A stretch of DNA of 64,000 nt from Candidatus Scybalocola faecigallinarum (GTDB lineage: Bacteria > Bacillota > Clostridia > Lachnospirales > Lachnospiraceae). A model generated the notes under the pieces. It did no database searches. It was not told where the DNA came from and saw only the letters and a list, made by a program, of their open reading frames with translations. How positions within the stretch are numbered: the stretch's first letter is position 1; every line of letters begins with the position of its first letter. The stretch covers positions 38,836 through 102,835 of the forward strand of contig DVIT01000044.1 in assembly GCA_018711005.1 (NCBI GenBank), read 5' to 3'. The translations under genes and the position numbers were made by a program. Shown in pieces: positions 45,994-55,114 of the stretch.

Positions 45994-47726
45994 TGCGCCA
46001 CCGCCTTTCCTGAATAATTTTCAAGCTGTTTTTGCCGTGTATAAAGCCGGCTGTAATATCCGCCGCCGGCCATAAGCGCTCCATGAGTTCCCTGCTGGGA
46101 AATGCGACCGTCCTCCAGCACAAGGATCTGATCTGCATGGACAACATTGGCCAGACGATGGGAAATAAGGATCACCGTTTTTGTCTTTGCCAGACGCTCC
46201 ACAACCTCCATGATCTTATTTTCGCTTTCCACATCAATATTGGATGTTGCCTCGTCAAAAATATAAATATCACTGTCGTGAAGAATGGCCCGGGCCAGGC
46301 ACAGCCGCTGCTTCTGCCCGCCGGACAGGTTGGCCGCCTTTTCTTCGATCACCATGGAAAGGCCGCCCTTTTCCATAATAGTGTCATAAAGATCCACTTC
46401 CCTGAGAGCATTAAACAGCGCTTCCTCCGGGGCATGTTCATTGCCCATGCGCAGGTTTTCCTCTACAGTCCCCCCAAAAAGATAGCTGTCATGGCGGATC
46501 CGGGTGATCTTTTGATACAGGCAGTCCTCCCGGATATTTTCCAAAGGAACGCCGCCGACACTTATACTGCCCGCATATCCGGACAAGGTTTTCATGATCA
46601 GGGAAGCGATGGTGCTTTTGCCGCAGCCGGACACCCCGACCAGCGCTGTAAAGGAATTGGAAGGCACCGTAAGGGAAACCTGGTGAAGGACTTCCTTTTC
46701 TTTGGTATAGCCAAAAGATACATTTTTAAATAGAATGTCCGAGTCATTGACCTGGGTTTCCGTTCCTTTTTCCATATCCGGACGGTCTAAAATGGTAAAA
46801 ATCTTATTGGCCGCCGCATTGCCGTTCATGGCAATGTGGAAAAAGGAGCCTAACAGACGCAGGGGCAGGAAAAATTCCGCAGAGATCAGGACTATGAAAA
46901 CACATTGCTCAAATGTAATGCGCCCGGCGCCATATTCCAGGATACTAAGGATAATGCCAATGGCCGCGCCGCCGTAGGCTACCAGATCCATAACGCTAAT
47001 GGAATTAAGCTGCATGATCAGCACCCGCATTGTCACCTTACGGAAGTTTTCCGACTCTGCATCCATTTTTTCAGCATAACGCTCATCTGCTTCGTAAATC
47101 TTAAGCGTTGTCAGTCCCTGGAGATTTTCCAAAAATGAATCGCCCAGCTGGGTATAGGTTCCCCAGTATTTTGCCAGCATTTTCTTGGCAAATTTCTGTA
47201 CAGCTACAATAGAAACAGGGATGAGAGGAACGCAGATCAAAAGCACGATGGCCACCTTCAGGCTCATGGTCCCTACAATAATAAATAAAGTTATGGGTGC
47301 AAGAAGGCTGTAAAAAAACTGAGGCACGTATTTCCCGAAATAAATTTCCAGCTGATCCACGCCTTCAGTACTGATCTGTACAGCCTCAGAGGAGGCCATA
47401 TATTCCCGGTATCCGGCCCCAAGGGACATAAGCTTTTCATAAATTTTCTGCCGCAATCCCCGCTTTACCCGGGTGGACGCAGCATAAGACATTTTGCTGT
47501 TTAGTGTATTCATGATGGCTCTCACAATAAGCACAGCCCCACAGACGGCCCCAAGACAGACCATATTTGACGCCGTGACCTGGTTTTTTAACATCTTTCC
47601 CATGAAAGATGCAATAAAAGAAATCAGTATCACATTGGCCGCCAGCATAACCCACTGAGTCGCCACCATCCCGGCCACGTACTTCTGATTGTCTTTAAAT
47701 TCCTTCATCAGCCGTTTATTAAACAT
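45990..47726 (-). CDS. ABC transporter half-molecule (CydD-like exporter fold)
   Basis: 578 residues. Membrane domain about 15-310, ATPase with Walker A GVSGCGKST, signature LSGGQKQ, Walker B IYIFDEATSNID and His in LISHRLANV. AAGGAG before ATG 47726. Partner of the downstream half-transporter. Confidence 0.87.
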   Translation of the reverse strand: MFNKRLMKEFKDNQKYVAGMVATQWVMLAANVILISFIASFMGKMLKNQVTASNMVCLGAVCGAVLIVRAIMNTLNSKMSYAASTRVKRGLRQKIYEKLMSLGAGYREYMASSEAVQISTEGVDQLEIYFGKYVPQFFYSLLAPITLFIIVGTMSLKVAIVLLICVPLIPVSIVAVQKFAKKMLAKYWGTYTQLGDSFLENLQGLTTLKIYEADERYAEKMDAESENFRKVTMRVLIMQLNSISVMDLVAYGGAAIGIILSILEYGAGRITFEQCVFIVLISAEFFLPLRLLGSFFHIAMNGNAAANKIFTILDRPDMEKGTETQVNDSDILFKNVSFGYTKEKEVLHQVSLTVPSNSFTALVGVSGCGKSTIASLIMKTLSGYAGSISVGGVPLENIREDCLYQKITRIRHDSYLFGGTVEENLRMGNEHAPEEALFNALREVDLYDTIMEKGGLSMVIEEKAANLSGGQKQRLCLARAILHDSDIYIFDEATSNIDVESENKIMEVVERLAKTKTVILISHRLANVVHADQILVLEDGRISQQGTHGALMAGGGYYSRLYTRQKQLENYSGKAVAQ

Positions 47727-47758
47727 TTATTTTCTCCTTATGTTGGGGGCGCCGTTTT

Positions 47759-48157
47759 TCAGCTGCCCCTTTGGGAATTTCTTTTATTTTTCAAAGTTAC
47801 TTTCATATGCCTTACAGCCATGACCGGATGGACAAAAAGCATCCTGGGGCCTGCATAGCGCATGACACGCCGGACATTTTCCTGCATTTCTTTAGAATAG
47901 CAATGAACCTTACAGGCACTGCAAAAGGTTTTTTCAGCCATAAACGGACATTTGTCCGTGCGCATATTAGCATAGTCCAAAAGCGCCCGGCACTGTGGAC
48001 AAAGGTCGTTTTGCCCATTCCTTCCGCCCGGCCGCCCTGATGATGTTTTCGGCATATGGCGGTTGCCGCGGCAAAAAATACGGACCATTGTTTCCATGGT
48101 CCGCTTTTCCTGCGCCCGCTTTTGTGCAATTTCCGGGGTATCCGGCGCTTTATTCAC
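47759..48157 (-). CDS. YgbA-like nitrous oxide-stimulated promoter family protein
   Basis: 132 residues, GTG start. Cys-rich: FCRGNRH, LCPQCRALLDYA, CPFMAEKTFCSACKVHCY match the YgbA_NO family. In enterobacteria ygbA is induced by nitric oxide and affects recovery from nitrosative damage. The conserved Cys suggest a metal or Fe-S site. It overlaps the ybaN-like gene by eight bases and sits in the feo operon. Confidence 0.85.
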   Translation of the reverse strand: MNKAPDTPEIAQKRAQEKRTMETMVRIFCRGNRHMPKTSSGRPGGRNGQNDLCPQCRALLDYANMRTDKCPFMAEKTFCSACKVHCYSKEMQENVRRVMRYAGPRMLFVHPVMAVRHMKVTLKNKRNSQRGS

Positions 48158-48551
48158 TTCCAGCCACCTCTTTTTCTACAGCAGCAGCTGTTTTGATCTT
48201 AAAACCAAAGTAATAAAAATGGAACATGGCCACAAGAAATATGATCACCTTCACATACCATATGGGTACAAGGATAAAGCTTATACTGAAAATAATAAAC
48301 AGCGTGATCATGGCCTTGATCTTTGATGTGCGATCCATAGCTTTTTTGCCCATAGCCGGGATCACATATTTTTTATAGAGTCCGGTCCGGATAAACCACC
48401 GGTGGAATCTTTGGGAACCTTTGGCAAATAAAATTGCCGCTAATATAAGAAAAGGGGTTGCCGGGAGAATGGGAAGGGCGATCCCTACGGCGCCTAACCC
48501 GACACATAAAAATCCAAGTCCGATACAGATTCCGTTAATGATCTTTTTCAT
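48150..48551 (-). CDS. YbaN/DUF454 membrane protein
   Basis: 133 residues with three to four membrane helices. GFLCVGLGAVGIALPILPATPFLILAAILFAKGS is the DUF454 hallmark. Function unknown. It overlaps the Fur-like gene by 17 bases, indicating translational coupling. Confidence 0.87.
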   Translation of the reverse strand: MKKIINGICIGLGFLCVGLGAVGIALPILPATPFLILAAILFAKGSQRFHRWFIRTGLYKKYVIPAMGKKAMDRTSKIKAMITLFIIFSISFILVPIWYVKVIIFLVAMFHFYYFGFKIKTAAAVEKEVAGSE

Positions 48552-49050
48552 GTATGCCTCCTTTTGAATTTACATCACATTCACAGGGTTTTATAGTTAC
48601 AGATACAAGCTTTTGGTCTTTGGCATAGCCGCAGGCATTTAAGCCCTCCTGCACCACCTTGTTCCACATTTTTGCTGACAGATGATATGTGGTGTCATCA
48701 TCCAGCACAACCGTACACGCATCCTCCATGGCACACTCTGAGGAGTAGGCCACCCGGTACATATTTTTCCGGCTGATCGCGCCGATTTCCTCCAAAGCAT
48801 TAATCATGCGGTATACTGTAGCAGTCCCGATCTTGCGGTCGATCTTGGATGCCTTATAGAAAATCTCCTTACAGCTGGAGCATTCATTTTCCAATATAAT
48901 ATCCAAAAGCATCAGCCGCTGCTTTGTAATACGGCCGCCATGGGCTTTAAGCTTTTCAATAATCATTTCCTTCTGCATCTGGGTCCGGCGGTATTCCTTC
49001 CCACTACAGCAGTCTTTAGACACGCCATTGGCCTGATGACACCCCGGCAT
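48535..49050 (-). CDS. Fur-family regulator with atypical metal-binding half
   Basis: 171 residues from ATG 49050 (AAGGAG upstream). Winged helix about 40-115 (GGRITKQRLMLLDIILE, TATVYRMINALEEIGAI). The C-terminal half lacks the HxHxxCxxC of typical Fur and has instead CAMEDACTVVLDDDTTYHL and a final CEC; an N-terminal extension carries GCHQ and CC. It could sense another metal, redox state or a cluster. It follows feoB directly and likely regulates the feo operon or its own. Confidence 0.83.
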   Translation of the reverse strand: MPGCHQANGVSKDCCSGKEYRRTQMQKEMIIEKLKAHGGRITKQRLMLLDIILENECSSCKEIFYKASKIDRKIGTATVYRMINALEEIGAISRKNMYRVAYSSECAMEDACTVVLDDDTTYHLSAKMWNKVVQEGLNACGYAKDQKLVSVTIKPCECDVNSKGGIHEKDH

Positions 49051-49076
49051 ATTTATCACTCCTTTTATAGCAATGA

Positions 49077-49101
49077 AGCCTGCACTTTTGGGGTGCAGGC
49101 T
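49077..49101 (-). other. Hairpin between feoB and the Fur-like gene
   Basis: AGCCTGCAC/GTGCAGGCT stem with a seven-base loop, without a proper T run; possibly lowers expression of downstream genes relative to feoB. Confidence 0.5.
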
Positions 49102-49151
49102 CTTTGCAGTCCGGTCAGGTCTGTGCATATGCTGCGCGGACCAGGAAAAAT

Positions 49152-51341
49152 TTATTTTGCCCTGGCCATTGCCCTGACGTTTACACGTAATGTTTTGCTT
49201 TCTTTATACGGTCTGAACAAAAGGTACAGGAATCCGATGATCAGCAGGAAAGCCGCCACCGTTCCGATCCCAAATGCGCCTGTTGTGATCAGTGTTCCGA
49301 TCTGATATACGCACAGGGAAACAATGTAAGCCAGTAATGTCTGATAGCCGATGGCAAACCAGAACCATTTTGCACTGTTCATTTCTCTCTTAATGGCACC
49401 CATGGCCGCAAAGCAAGGTGCGCACAGAAGGTTAAAGGTCAGGAAGGAATAGGCCGCCACAGCAGTCATGCTGCCGGCAAGGGTTCCCCAATATTCAGCA
49501 CCGTCCTCAGCCACTTCGGCAAATCCAAACAAGATACCAAAGGTTCCGACCACATTTTCTTTTGCCACAAGGCCGGTAATGGCAGCCACAGCAGATCTCC
49601 AGTCGCCCCAGCCAAGAGGAATAAAAATCCAGGCAATGGCATTTCCAATATGAGCCAGGATACTGTTGTCAAGCTCCATATCCTCAAGCATACGGAACTG
49701 TCCGTCAACCCATCCAAAATATGTGGTAAACCATACAACGATGGTAGAAAGCAGAATGATAGTACCGGCTTTTTTAATAAAGGACCAGCCCCGCTCCCAC
49801 ATGCTGCGCAGAACATTACCCACTGTGGGCCAGTGATAAGCCGGAAGCTCCATAACAAACGGCGCCGGATCGCCTGCAAACATTTTTGTTTTCTTTAAAA
49901 TAATCCCTGAGCAGATGATCGCTGCAATACCAACAAAGTATGCACTGGGAGCCACCCACCATGCACCGCCAAACAACGCGCCTGCGATGAGGGCAATAAT
50001 GGGAAGTTTAGCACCGCATGGAATAAATGTGGTCGTCATAATAGTCATCTTACGGTCGCGGTCATTTTCAATGGTCCGTGAAGCCATGATACCAGGAACG
50101 CCGCAGCCGCTGCCAATAAGCATTGGAATAAAGGATTTACCGGAAAGGCCGAATTTACGGAAAATACGGTCCATGATAAATGCAACTCTGGCCATATAGC
50201 CGCAGGATTCCAAAAATGCCAGGAAGATAAAAAGTACAAGCATCTGAGGCACGAAACCAAGGACAGCGCCAACACCGGCAACAATACCGTCCAGGATCAG
50301 TCCCGAAAGCCATGCAGCACAGCCGACAGCTTCAAGGGCATTGCCGATCAGCGTTGGAATACCCGGAACATAAACGCTTTCAATACCAAACAAATGCCAG
50401 CCGTCGCCAAACACTCCGTCATTGGCCCAGTCTGTCGCCCATGTACCTACAGTAGTTACAGATATATAGTACACAATAAACATAACCACAGCAAAAATCG
50501 GCAGGGCCAGGAACCGGTTGGTGACAATACGGTCGATCTTGTCGGACATGGTCATCTTTTCTTTAGATTGAACCTTTGTGTAGCACTCGTCAATGATGGA
50601 GGAAATATACGTATATCTTTCATTGGTAATAATGCTTTCTGTATCATCATCCATTTCCTTCTCAATATATTTTATTTCATCACTAACATCTGGTACCTGT
50701 TTCATCTGCATGCCGATCTTGTCATCTTTTTCAAGAAGCTTGATGGCAAAGAAACGCTTCTGTTCTTCAGGAACAGCGCTGCCGATCTTAGTTTCAATGG
50801 AATCCAGAACATCCTCAACCGCGTCGGCAAATTTGTGAACCGGAGGAACTGCAGTCTTGCTCTGAGCAATCTGCACGGCCTTTTGGGCAGCTTCCCTGAT
50901 GCCGGTGCCTTTAAGGGCGGAGATTTCTACAACCTCACAGCCAAGCTTTTGTTTCAGCTTATCAATATGTATCTTATTACCGCTCTTTTTAACAATGTCC
51001 ATCATGTTTACAGCCATGACCATGGGGATCCCCAGCTCCATCAGCTGTGTGGACAAATAAAGATTTCGCTCAATATTTGTACCATCCACAATATTTAAGA
51101 TGGCATCCGGCCTTTCGTTAATAAGATAATTTCTTGCCACAACTTCCTCCAGTGTATATGGAGAAAGTGAATAAATTCCCGGAAGGTCCATAATGGTCAC
51201 ATCTTTATGGCCCTTAAGCTTACCTTCCTTCTTTTCCACCGTAACGCCGGGCCAGTTGCCTACAAACTGATTGGAACCGGTCAGGGCATTAAACAATGTA
51301 GTCTTACCGCTGTTTGGATTGCCCGCTAATGCAATTTTCAT
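49152..51341 (-). CDS. feoB: Ferrous iron transport protein B
   Basis: 729 residues. N-terminal G domain with GNPNSGKT (8-15), DLPG, and NMMD in place of NKxD, then a helical domain and Gate/FeoB_C membrane core (about 280-710) with LIGSGCGVPGIMASR and CGAKLPIIAL. It imports Fe2+ under anoxic conditions. Preceded by two feoA genes and followed by the Fur-like gene. Confidence 0.97.
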   Translation of the reverse strand: MKIALAGNPNSGKTTLFNALTGSNQFVGNWPGVTVEKKEGKLKGHKDVTIMDLPGIYSLSPYTLEEVVARNYLINERPDAILNIVDGTNIERNLYLSTQLMELGIPMVMAVNMMDIVKKSGNKIHIDKLKQKLGCEVVEISALKGTGIREAAQKAVQIAQSKTAVPPVHKFADAVEDVLDSIETKIGSAVPEEQKRFFAIKLLEKDDKIGMQMKQVPDVSDEIKYIEKEMDDDTESIITNERYTYISSIIDECYTKVQSKEKMTMSDKIDRIVTNRFLALPIFAVVMFIVYYISVTTVGTWATDWANDGVFGDGWHLFGIESVYVPGIPTLIGNALEAVGCAAWLSGLILDGIVAGVGAVLGFVPQMLVLFIFLAFLESCGYMARVAFIMDRIFRKFGLSGKSFIPMLIGSGCGVPGIMASRTIENDRDRKMTIMTTTFIPCGAKLPIIALIAGALFGGAWWVAPSAYFVGIAAIICSGIILKKTKMFAGDPAPFVMELPAYHWPTVGNVLRSMWERGWSFIKKAGTIILLSTIVVWFTTYFGWVDGQFRMLEDMELDNSILAHIGNAIAWIFIPLGWGDWRSAVAAITGLVAKENVVGTFGILFGFAEVAEDGAEYWGTLAGSMTAVAAYSFLTFNLLCAPCFAAMGAIKREMNSAKWFWFAIGYQTLLAYIVSLCVYQIGTLITTGAFGIGTVAAFLLIIGFLYLLFRPYKESKTLRVNVRAMARAK

Positions 51342-51421
51342 TTACTCTCCTACCTCTTTTCTGTCTTAAATCATATCCGTTCAGTCCGCCGAATTATCAC
51401 AATCCGCGCCTGCACTTCAGA

Positions 51422-51464
51422 TTAGTTTTTGCTAACCAGTAATGTCAGCATTAGTAAAAACTAA
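51422..51464 (-). promoter_or_regulatory. Two DtxR-like operators upstream of feoB
   Basis: TTAGT-N4-GCTAA (51422-51435) and TTAGT-N4-ACTAA (51451-51464), 29 bases apart. A TATAAT on the minus strand (51482-51477) just beyond the second site could be the -10 of an internal promoter. Confidence 0.65.
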
Positions 51465-51503
51465 CCATTTATGAAATTATAAAGCGTCTGATTAACAGCC
51501 GCC

Positions 51504-51725
51504 TTACTCTACCTGGATCATTTCTGCATCAGCTTTGCGTACAGATAATTCATAACCCCTTACCGTAATTTCTATAGGGTCTCCCAATGGCGCCACTTTG
51601 CGCACAAAGATTTCAACGCCCTTTGTGATCCCCATATCCATAATACGGCGCTTCACCGGGCCTTCTCCTGTTAGTTTTGTTACCTTGGCGGTCTGACCGC
51701 AAGGAACCTGCTTTAATGTTTTCAT
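51504..51725 (-). CDS. feoA: FeoA-type SH3-like protein (second copy)
   Basis: 73 residues. Family pattern LTGEGPVKRRIMDMGITKGVEIFV and VRGYELSVRKADAEMI. FeoA binds FeoB and tunes transport. Fourteen bases after the first feoA. Confidence 0.9.
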   Translation of the reverse strand: MKTLKQVPCGQTAKVTKLTGEGPVKRRIMDMGITKGVEIFVRKVAPLGDPIEITVRGYELSVRKADAEMIQVE

Positions 51726-51739
51726 TCTTTTTGCACCTC

Positions 51740-51955
51740 TTATCCTACCATTATTTTATTCGCCATATCTTTACCAATGGCCACCCGGGTATCTTTAACA
51801 TTGACGATCAGGTTGCCGCCAATCTCAGATACGACCGTTACCACTGTACCAGCTACAAAGCCAAGATTTTCCAGAAACCGGCGTGTTTCTTCCTTACCGC
51901 CGACTTTTCGGATCACCACTTCTTCTCCGCTTTTTGACAAAGTTAAGGGCATCAT
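51740..51955 (-). CDS. feoA: FeoA-type SH3-like protein (first copy)
   Basis: 71 residues. RRFLENLGFVAGTVVTVV and the closing RVAIGKDMANKIMV fit FeoA. Two ATG codons in tandem (51955 and 51952). First gene of the feo operon with the best promoter. The two copies share little sequence, so they are not a recent duplication. Confidence 0.88.
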   Translation of the reverse strand: MMPLTLSKSGEEVVIRKVGGKEETRRFLENLGFVAGTVVTVVSEIGGNLIVNVKDTRVAIGKDMANKIMVG

Positions 51956-51994
51956 GCTTCATCTTCTTTCATTCACTTCACACCTAAAAGGTAT

Positions 51995-52058
51995 TGATAA
52001 TCATTTTCATTTCTTTTCTTACACTGGTTAGTATATTCTAACAGCTGTAAAATGTCAA
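51995..52058 (-). promoter_or_regulatory. feoA promoter with DtxR-like and Fur-like operators
   Basis: Minus strand TTGACA (52058-52053), 17 bases, TATACT (52035-52030). TTAGT-N4-TCTAA (52028-52041) overlaps the -10. Downstream in the leader, TGATAAT-C-ATTTTCA (51995-52009) matches the 7-1-7 Fur consensus at 13 of 14 paired positions. Confidence 0.75.
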
Positions 52059-52147
52059 TATACTTTATTGATATTTTTTATCATTTAATCTTTTCTCAAT
52101 GGGCCTGAGCTTACACGTAGGGTAGGCTTAGAGCGTTATTTTTGCGG

Positions 52148-52184
52148 TAAAAAACCCGAAAACGCACCTGGTCGCTTTCGGGTC
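52148..52184 (-). terminator. Terminator of the HipA-like gene
   Basis: ACCCGAAA-CG/CG-TTTCGGGT stem; on the minus strand followed by six T. Confidence 0.8.
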
Positions 52185-52201
52185 TTTCTTCCATGATTCA
52201 T

Positions 52202-53395
52202 TTACAATCTCTGCTTCCGATTTACATTTTTATTATTTATTGCCTGCTTTGCGTCTTCCGTCACATAGAGACGTACATCCTTAAGAACGTTATCGATCTG
52301 CATATTTACAACTTTTTCCAAAACCTTCAAACGTTCTTCCGGCAAAGAATAACGTGTGCTTCGATCAAATTTAAAATCCGATAAATTTCTGAGATCTGCC
52401 CGTATTGCCGGGGTCAATAATGCATGCGCAATCTCATTAAAATCATTACCGATCCGTGTCGGCCGACTGGCAAGATACCTTTGCAAATCCATAAAATTTT
52501 CATTTTCTGCATAGGGCAGCAATGCCTGATTATTATCAAAAACCGGGGCCATTCTGATCGGTACCATCGTATCTGTATCAAACAAAATGCCAAAATTGCC
52601 CATATGTCTGTCTGTATTTAAAACTAATGCATCCAGGACCAACATTCGGCGAAAAGCATCATCACTGCCAATGCCGGAAAAATACTCAAGCAGTTTTCCT
52701 GCAGTGGGTCTTCCGGGCAATACACGACTGATCGGTGCAAATCCCTCCTGTTCATTGGTAAATAACAGACATTTAGAGGCTACCTTGCCCCGATACCGGA
52801 CCACCTCATATGGAATCGCATCCGTACATATGTGTAATGCCAGCTGTGATGTGTACATTTCCGAATAAGGTTCCAATCCGGCATTTCTGGCGCCATAAGA
52901 TCCCTGTTTTATCAGATAGATCTTGTCATCCTCCCTGATCCAGCATTTTGCAAAAGTTCCATCTGTACCAAATTCCGGCGATGTTGTGGAAAATTGTTCA
53001 CCATATAATCCGCCCTCAAAAGCAATCCTGGCAATCGTCTCATCAAATTCATTGCAAAACAATGAAACATCCGCCCACTTTAATGGTTTGTTTGCAGGTC
53101 TGATCCAAAAACTATCATTTAAAGTTAAGGCATAGGTGAAACGGATATAGCCGTCAAGATCATCACAGCCACAGCTTTTTAGCAAAGCGGCAATATGTTC
53201 TCTGTGTTTGGGAGCCTGACGATTTTGAAGCCATGTACCAATATCAGTGAAACCGATTGGAAGAACATCAGAGTAGCTTTCGATAACATCAAATTCAAAA
53301 TCACCCAATGCATCTTTTTCAGATATAAATTTTAATATAGGAATATCTTTATTCATAAGGAAAAACTGATTCTGCTCAAACCTCTGTTCTGCCAA
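52202..53395 (-). CDS. HipA-like kinase domain protein
   Basis: 397 residues, TTG start at 53395 after GAGGTG. The C-terminal half has the HipA fold catalytic segments LNTDRHMGNFGIL and APVFDNNQAL, plus KQGSYGARNAGLEPYSEMYTSQLA earlier for nucleotide binding. HipA phosphorylates glutamyl-tRNA synthetase and causes growth arrest, but this protein lacks the typical HipA N-terminus and no HipB-type antitoxin gene adjoins it, so its role is uncertain. It has its own promoter and terminator. Confidence 0.75.
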   Translation of the reverse strand: MAEQRFEQNQFFLMNKDIPILKFISEKDALGDFEFDVIESYSDVLPIGFTDIGTWLQNRQAPKHREHIAALLKSCGCDDLDGYIRFTYALTLNDSFWIRPANKPLKWADVSLFCNEFDETIARIAFEGGLYGEQFSTTSPEFGTDGTFAKCWIREDDKIYLIKQGSYGARNAGLEPYSEMYTSQLALHICTDAIPYEVVRYRGKVASKCLLFTNEQEGFAPISRVLPGRPTAGKLLEYFSGIGSDDAFRRMLVLDALVLNTDRHMGNFGILFDTDTMVPIRMAPVFDNNQALLPYAENENFMDLQRYLASRPTRIGNDFNEIAHALLTPAIRADLRNLSDFKFDRSTRYSLPEERLKVLEKVVNMQIDNVLKDVRLYVTEDAKQAINNKNVNRKQRL

Positions 53396-53453
53396 CTTTC
53401 TTCACCTCATTTTCTTTGATAATATTGTTGATCTCATTCATTAATCACTATAA

Positions 53454-53482
53454 AGTGTATCACAGACAAAACATGTTCGCAA
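53454..53482 (-). promoter_or_regulatory. Promoter of the HipA-like gene
   Basis: Minus strand TTGCGA (53482-53477), 17 bases, TACACT (53459-53454). Confidence 0.6.
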
Positions 53483-53494
53483 ATAAAAAAAGGA

Positions 53495-54316
53495 TCATTT
53501 ATAAAAATAAGGTGCATGTTTCATGGACTGCCACTGGGAAGCATCATGGCCAAAGATGATCTTGCCATGGGTCTCCTTTTCAAGCTTCCTTAATTTCTCA
53601 TGTGAAGCATAATACTGCTCCACGTTGTAGGAAAAGCTGGATGCCACTGACGGAGGGCCATAGCTTTCTCTTAAATATGCCGCATCCCGCGCAAAAAGAT
53701 AGGTACCGCCCTCATCCAGCTCCACCTGCAATCCCATCAGTCCTGCAGAATGCCCCGGCAGGGAAATACACGTTACGCCCGGACACACCTGGTAATCCCC
53801 CTGGATCAGTGTATACTTATCCACAGGCACTGTAATATCCCTGCGCATGTATAATGTCCGGCCGTTTTGATCCAGCTGTTCAAAAACATAGGCAAAGGCC
53901 TGGGCAAACTCGTCCTTTTGGACGATCACCTGGGCATGAGGGAACAAGTACAAATAGCCTGCATGATCCACATGCATATGGGACAAAATCACTGTCCGTA
54001 TATCCTTGGGTGTTAGCCCCACCAGCCCCAGCTGATATTCCAGCGTCTGAGTCTCGTCCTGATAATAGGGTGTCATTTCCTTAATAGATTCCGGCCAGTT
54101 TTGGGACATACCCTTAGGATCGCACCCCAGGTCGCATAAAATATATCCGTAGTCCGGCACATGGATCAGTATTGAATCAATCGGCACATCCACCATGCGG
54201 TTTTTGGCTTCCGGCTCAGACCGTGTGGCGATCACCGTCCCCGGCACCATTAGATTAATGTCTGACCGCATTTTCCCCAAGTCAAGAATTGAAAATTGTA
54301 TACCATATTTGTTCAT
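53495..54316 (-). CDS. Metallo-beta-lactamase fold hydrolase, AHL-lactonase-like
   Basis: 273 residues. HMHVDHAG is the metal-binding HxHxDH motif; LPGHSAGLMG, RDAAY and FGHDASQW supply the other ligands. Size and layout resemble N-acyl homoserine lactonases (AiiA/AttM), but the fold hydrolyses many lactones and esters, so quorum quenching is only one option. AGGAGG nine bases before ATG 54316. Confidence 0.85.
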   Translation of the reverse strand: MNKYGIQFSILDLGKMRSDINLMVPGTVIATRSEPEAKNRMVDVPIDSILIHVPDYGYILCDLGCDPKGMSQNWPESIKEMTPYYQDETQTLEYQLGLVGLTPKDIRTVILSHMHVDHAGYLYLFPHAQVIVQKDEFAQAFAYVFEQLDQNGRTLYMRRDITVPVDKYTLIQGDYQVCPGVTCISLPGHSAGLMGLQVELDEGGTYLFARDAAYLRESYGPPSVASSFSYNVEQYYASHEKLRKLEKETHGKIIFGHDASQWQSMKHAPYFYK

Positions 54317-54388
54317 CTTTCATTACCTCCTGCCTTTATTGTAAAACAGAAGGCAAAAATAAAGTAGATGCAAAAAGTTTGTCAGTAT

Positions 54389-54952
54389 TTACTTTTGGGT
54401 GCTTTCCCAGTCGCTTTTTAAAATACTGTAAACCGCCATATCGCACAGCCCTGAAGTATTTACATCGGCCTGGCGTAAAATCCCCTCCCGCATCAGACCG
54501 CATTTGATCATTACGCCGCCGGAATGGGGATTTCGCACATCATGCCTGGCCTCAATACGGTTCATGCCTACCTGGCTAAACAAAAATTCGATCACCTTTG
54601 AAAACGCCTCTGACATAATCCCCTGGTGCCACCATTTCTTTCCCATGCAATAGCCAATATGCGCGCCCCGGATATTTTCCGAAACCTTCACAACGCCAAT
54701 ATTTCCTATAGGCTCTCCGGTAGACTTCAGCTGGATGATCCATTGGTAAAAATCCGGCTGGCTGTAGTTTTCCATAAGATAATGGATATACCCTTGTGTA
54801 TCGCTGATACTGCCATGGGCATTCCAGGTAAGATACCGGGTCACCTCCGCATCTCCTGTCCAGTTTTCAAACATTTTCGGCGCGTCCGATTCCACGGCCT
54901 TTCTTAAGATCAGGCGCTCCGTCTCCAAGCACCGGGTTCCAAGATGGTTCAT
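54389..54952 (-). CDS. GNAT acetyltransferase, RimJ/RimL type
   Basis: 187 residues from ATG 54952 (GGAGG seven bases upstream; the longer frame is not needed). TERLILRKAVESDAPKMFENW and GYCMGKKWWHQGIMSEAF (acetyl-CoA loop) are typical; the end NPHSGGVMIKCGLMREG also. Acetylates an unknown amine, protein N-terminus or small molecule. Confidence 0.85.
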   Translation of the reverse strand: MNHLGTRCLETERLILRKAVESDAPKMFENWTGDAEVTRYLTWNAHGSISDTQGYIHYLMENYSQPDFYQWIIQLKSTGEPIGNIGVVKVSENIRGAHIGYCMGKKWWHQGIMSEAFSKVIEFLFSQVGMNRIEARHDVRNPHSGGVMIKCGLMREGILRQADVNTSGLCDMAVYSILKSDWESTQK

Positions 54953-55114
54953 TGTCATTCCTCCCTGTAAATTCATCACCAAACTGAACTGCGCGTTCCC
55001 TGGTCTCATTATACTATCAAAATCTGCGGGATCTGTCAAAAATTTTTCAATGGACAAATGCAGCCGCCACTGCTATAATGAATCAGTATTCATAAAATCG
55101 GGCCTATGCCCGGA

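Noticed and set aside
52105..52140. Possible small RNA in the gap between feoA and the HipA-like gene
   Set aside because: Apart from the HipA terminator and the feoA promoter I see no stable structure or promoter pair for a separate transcript.
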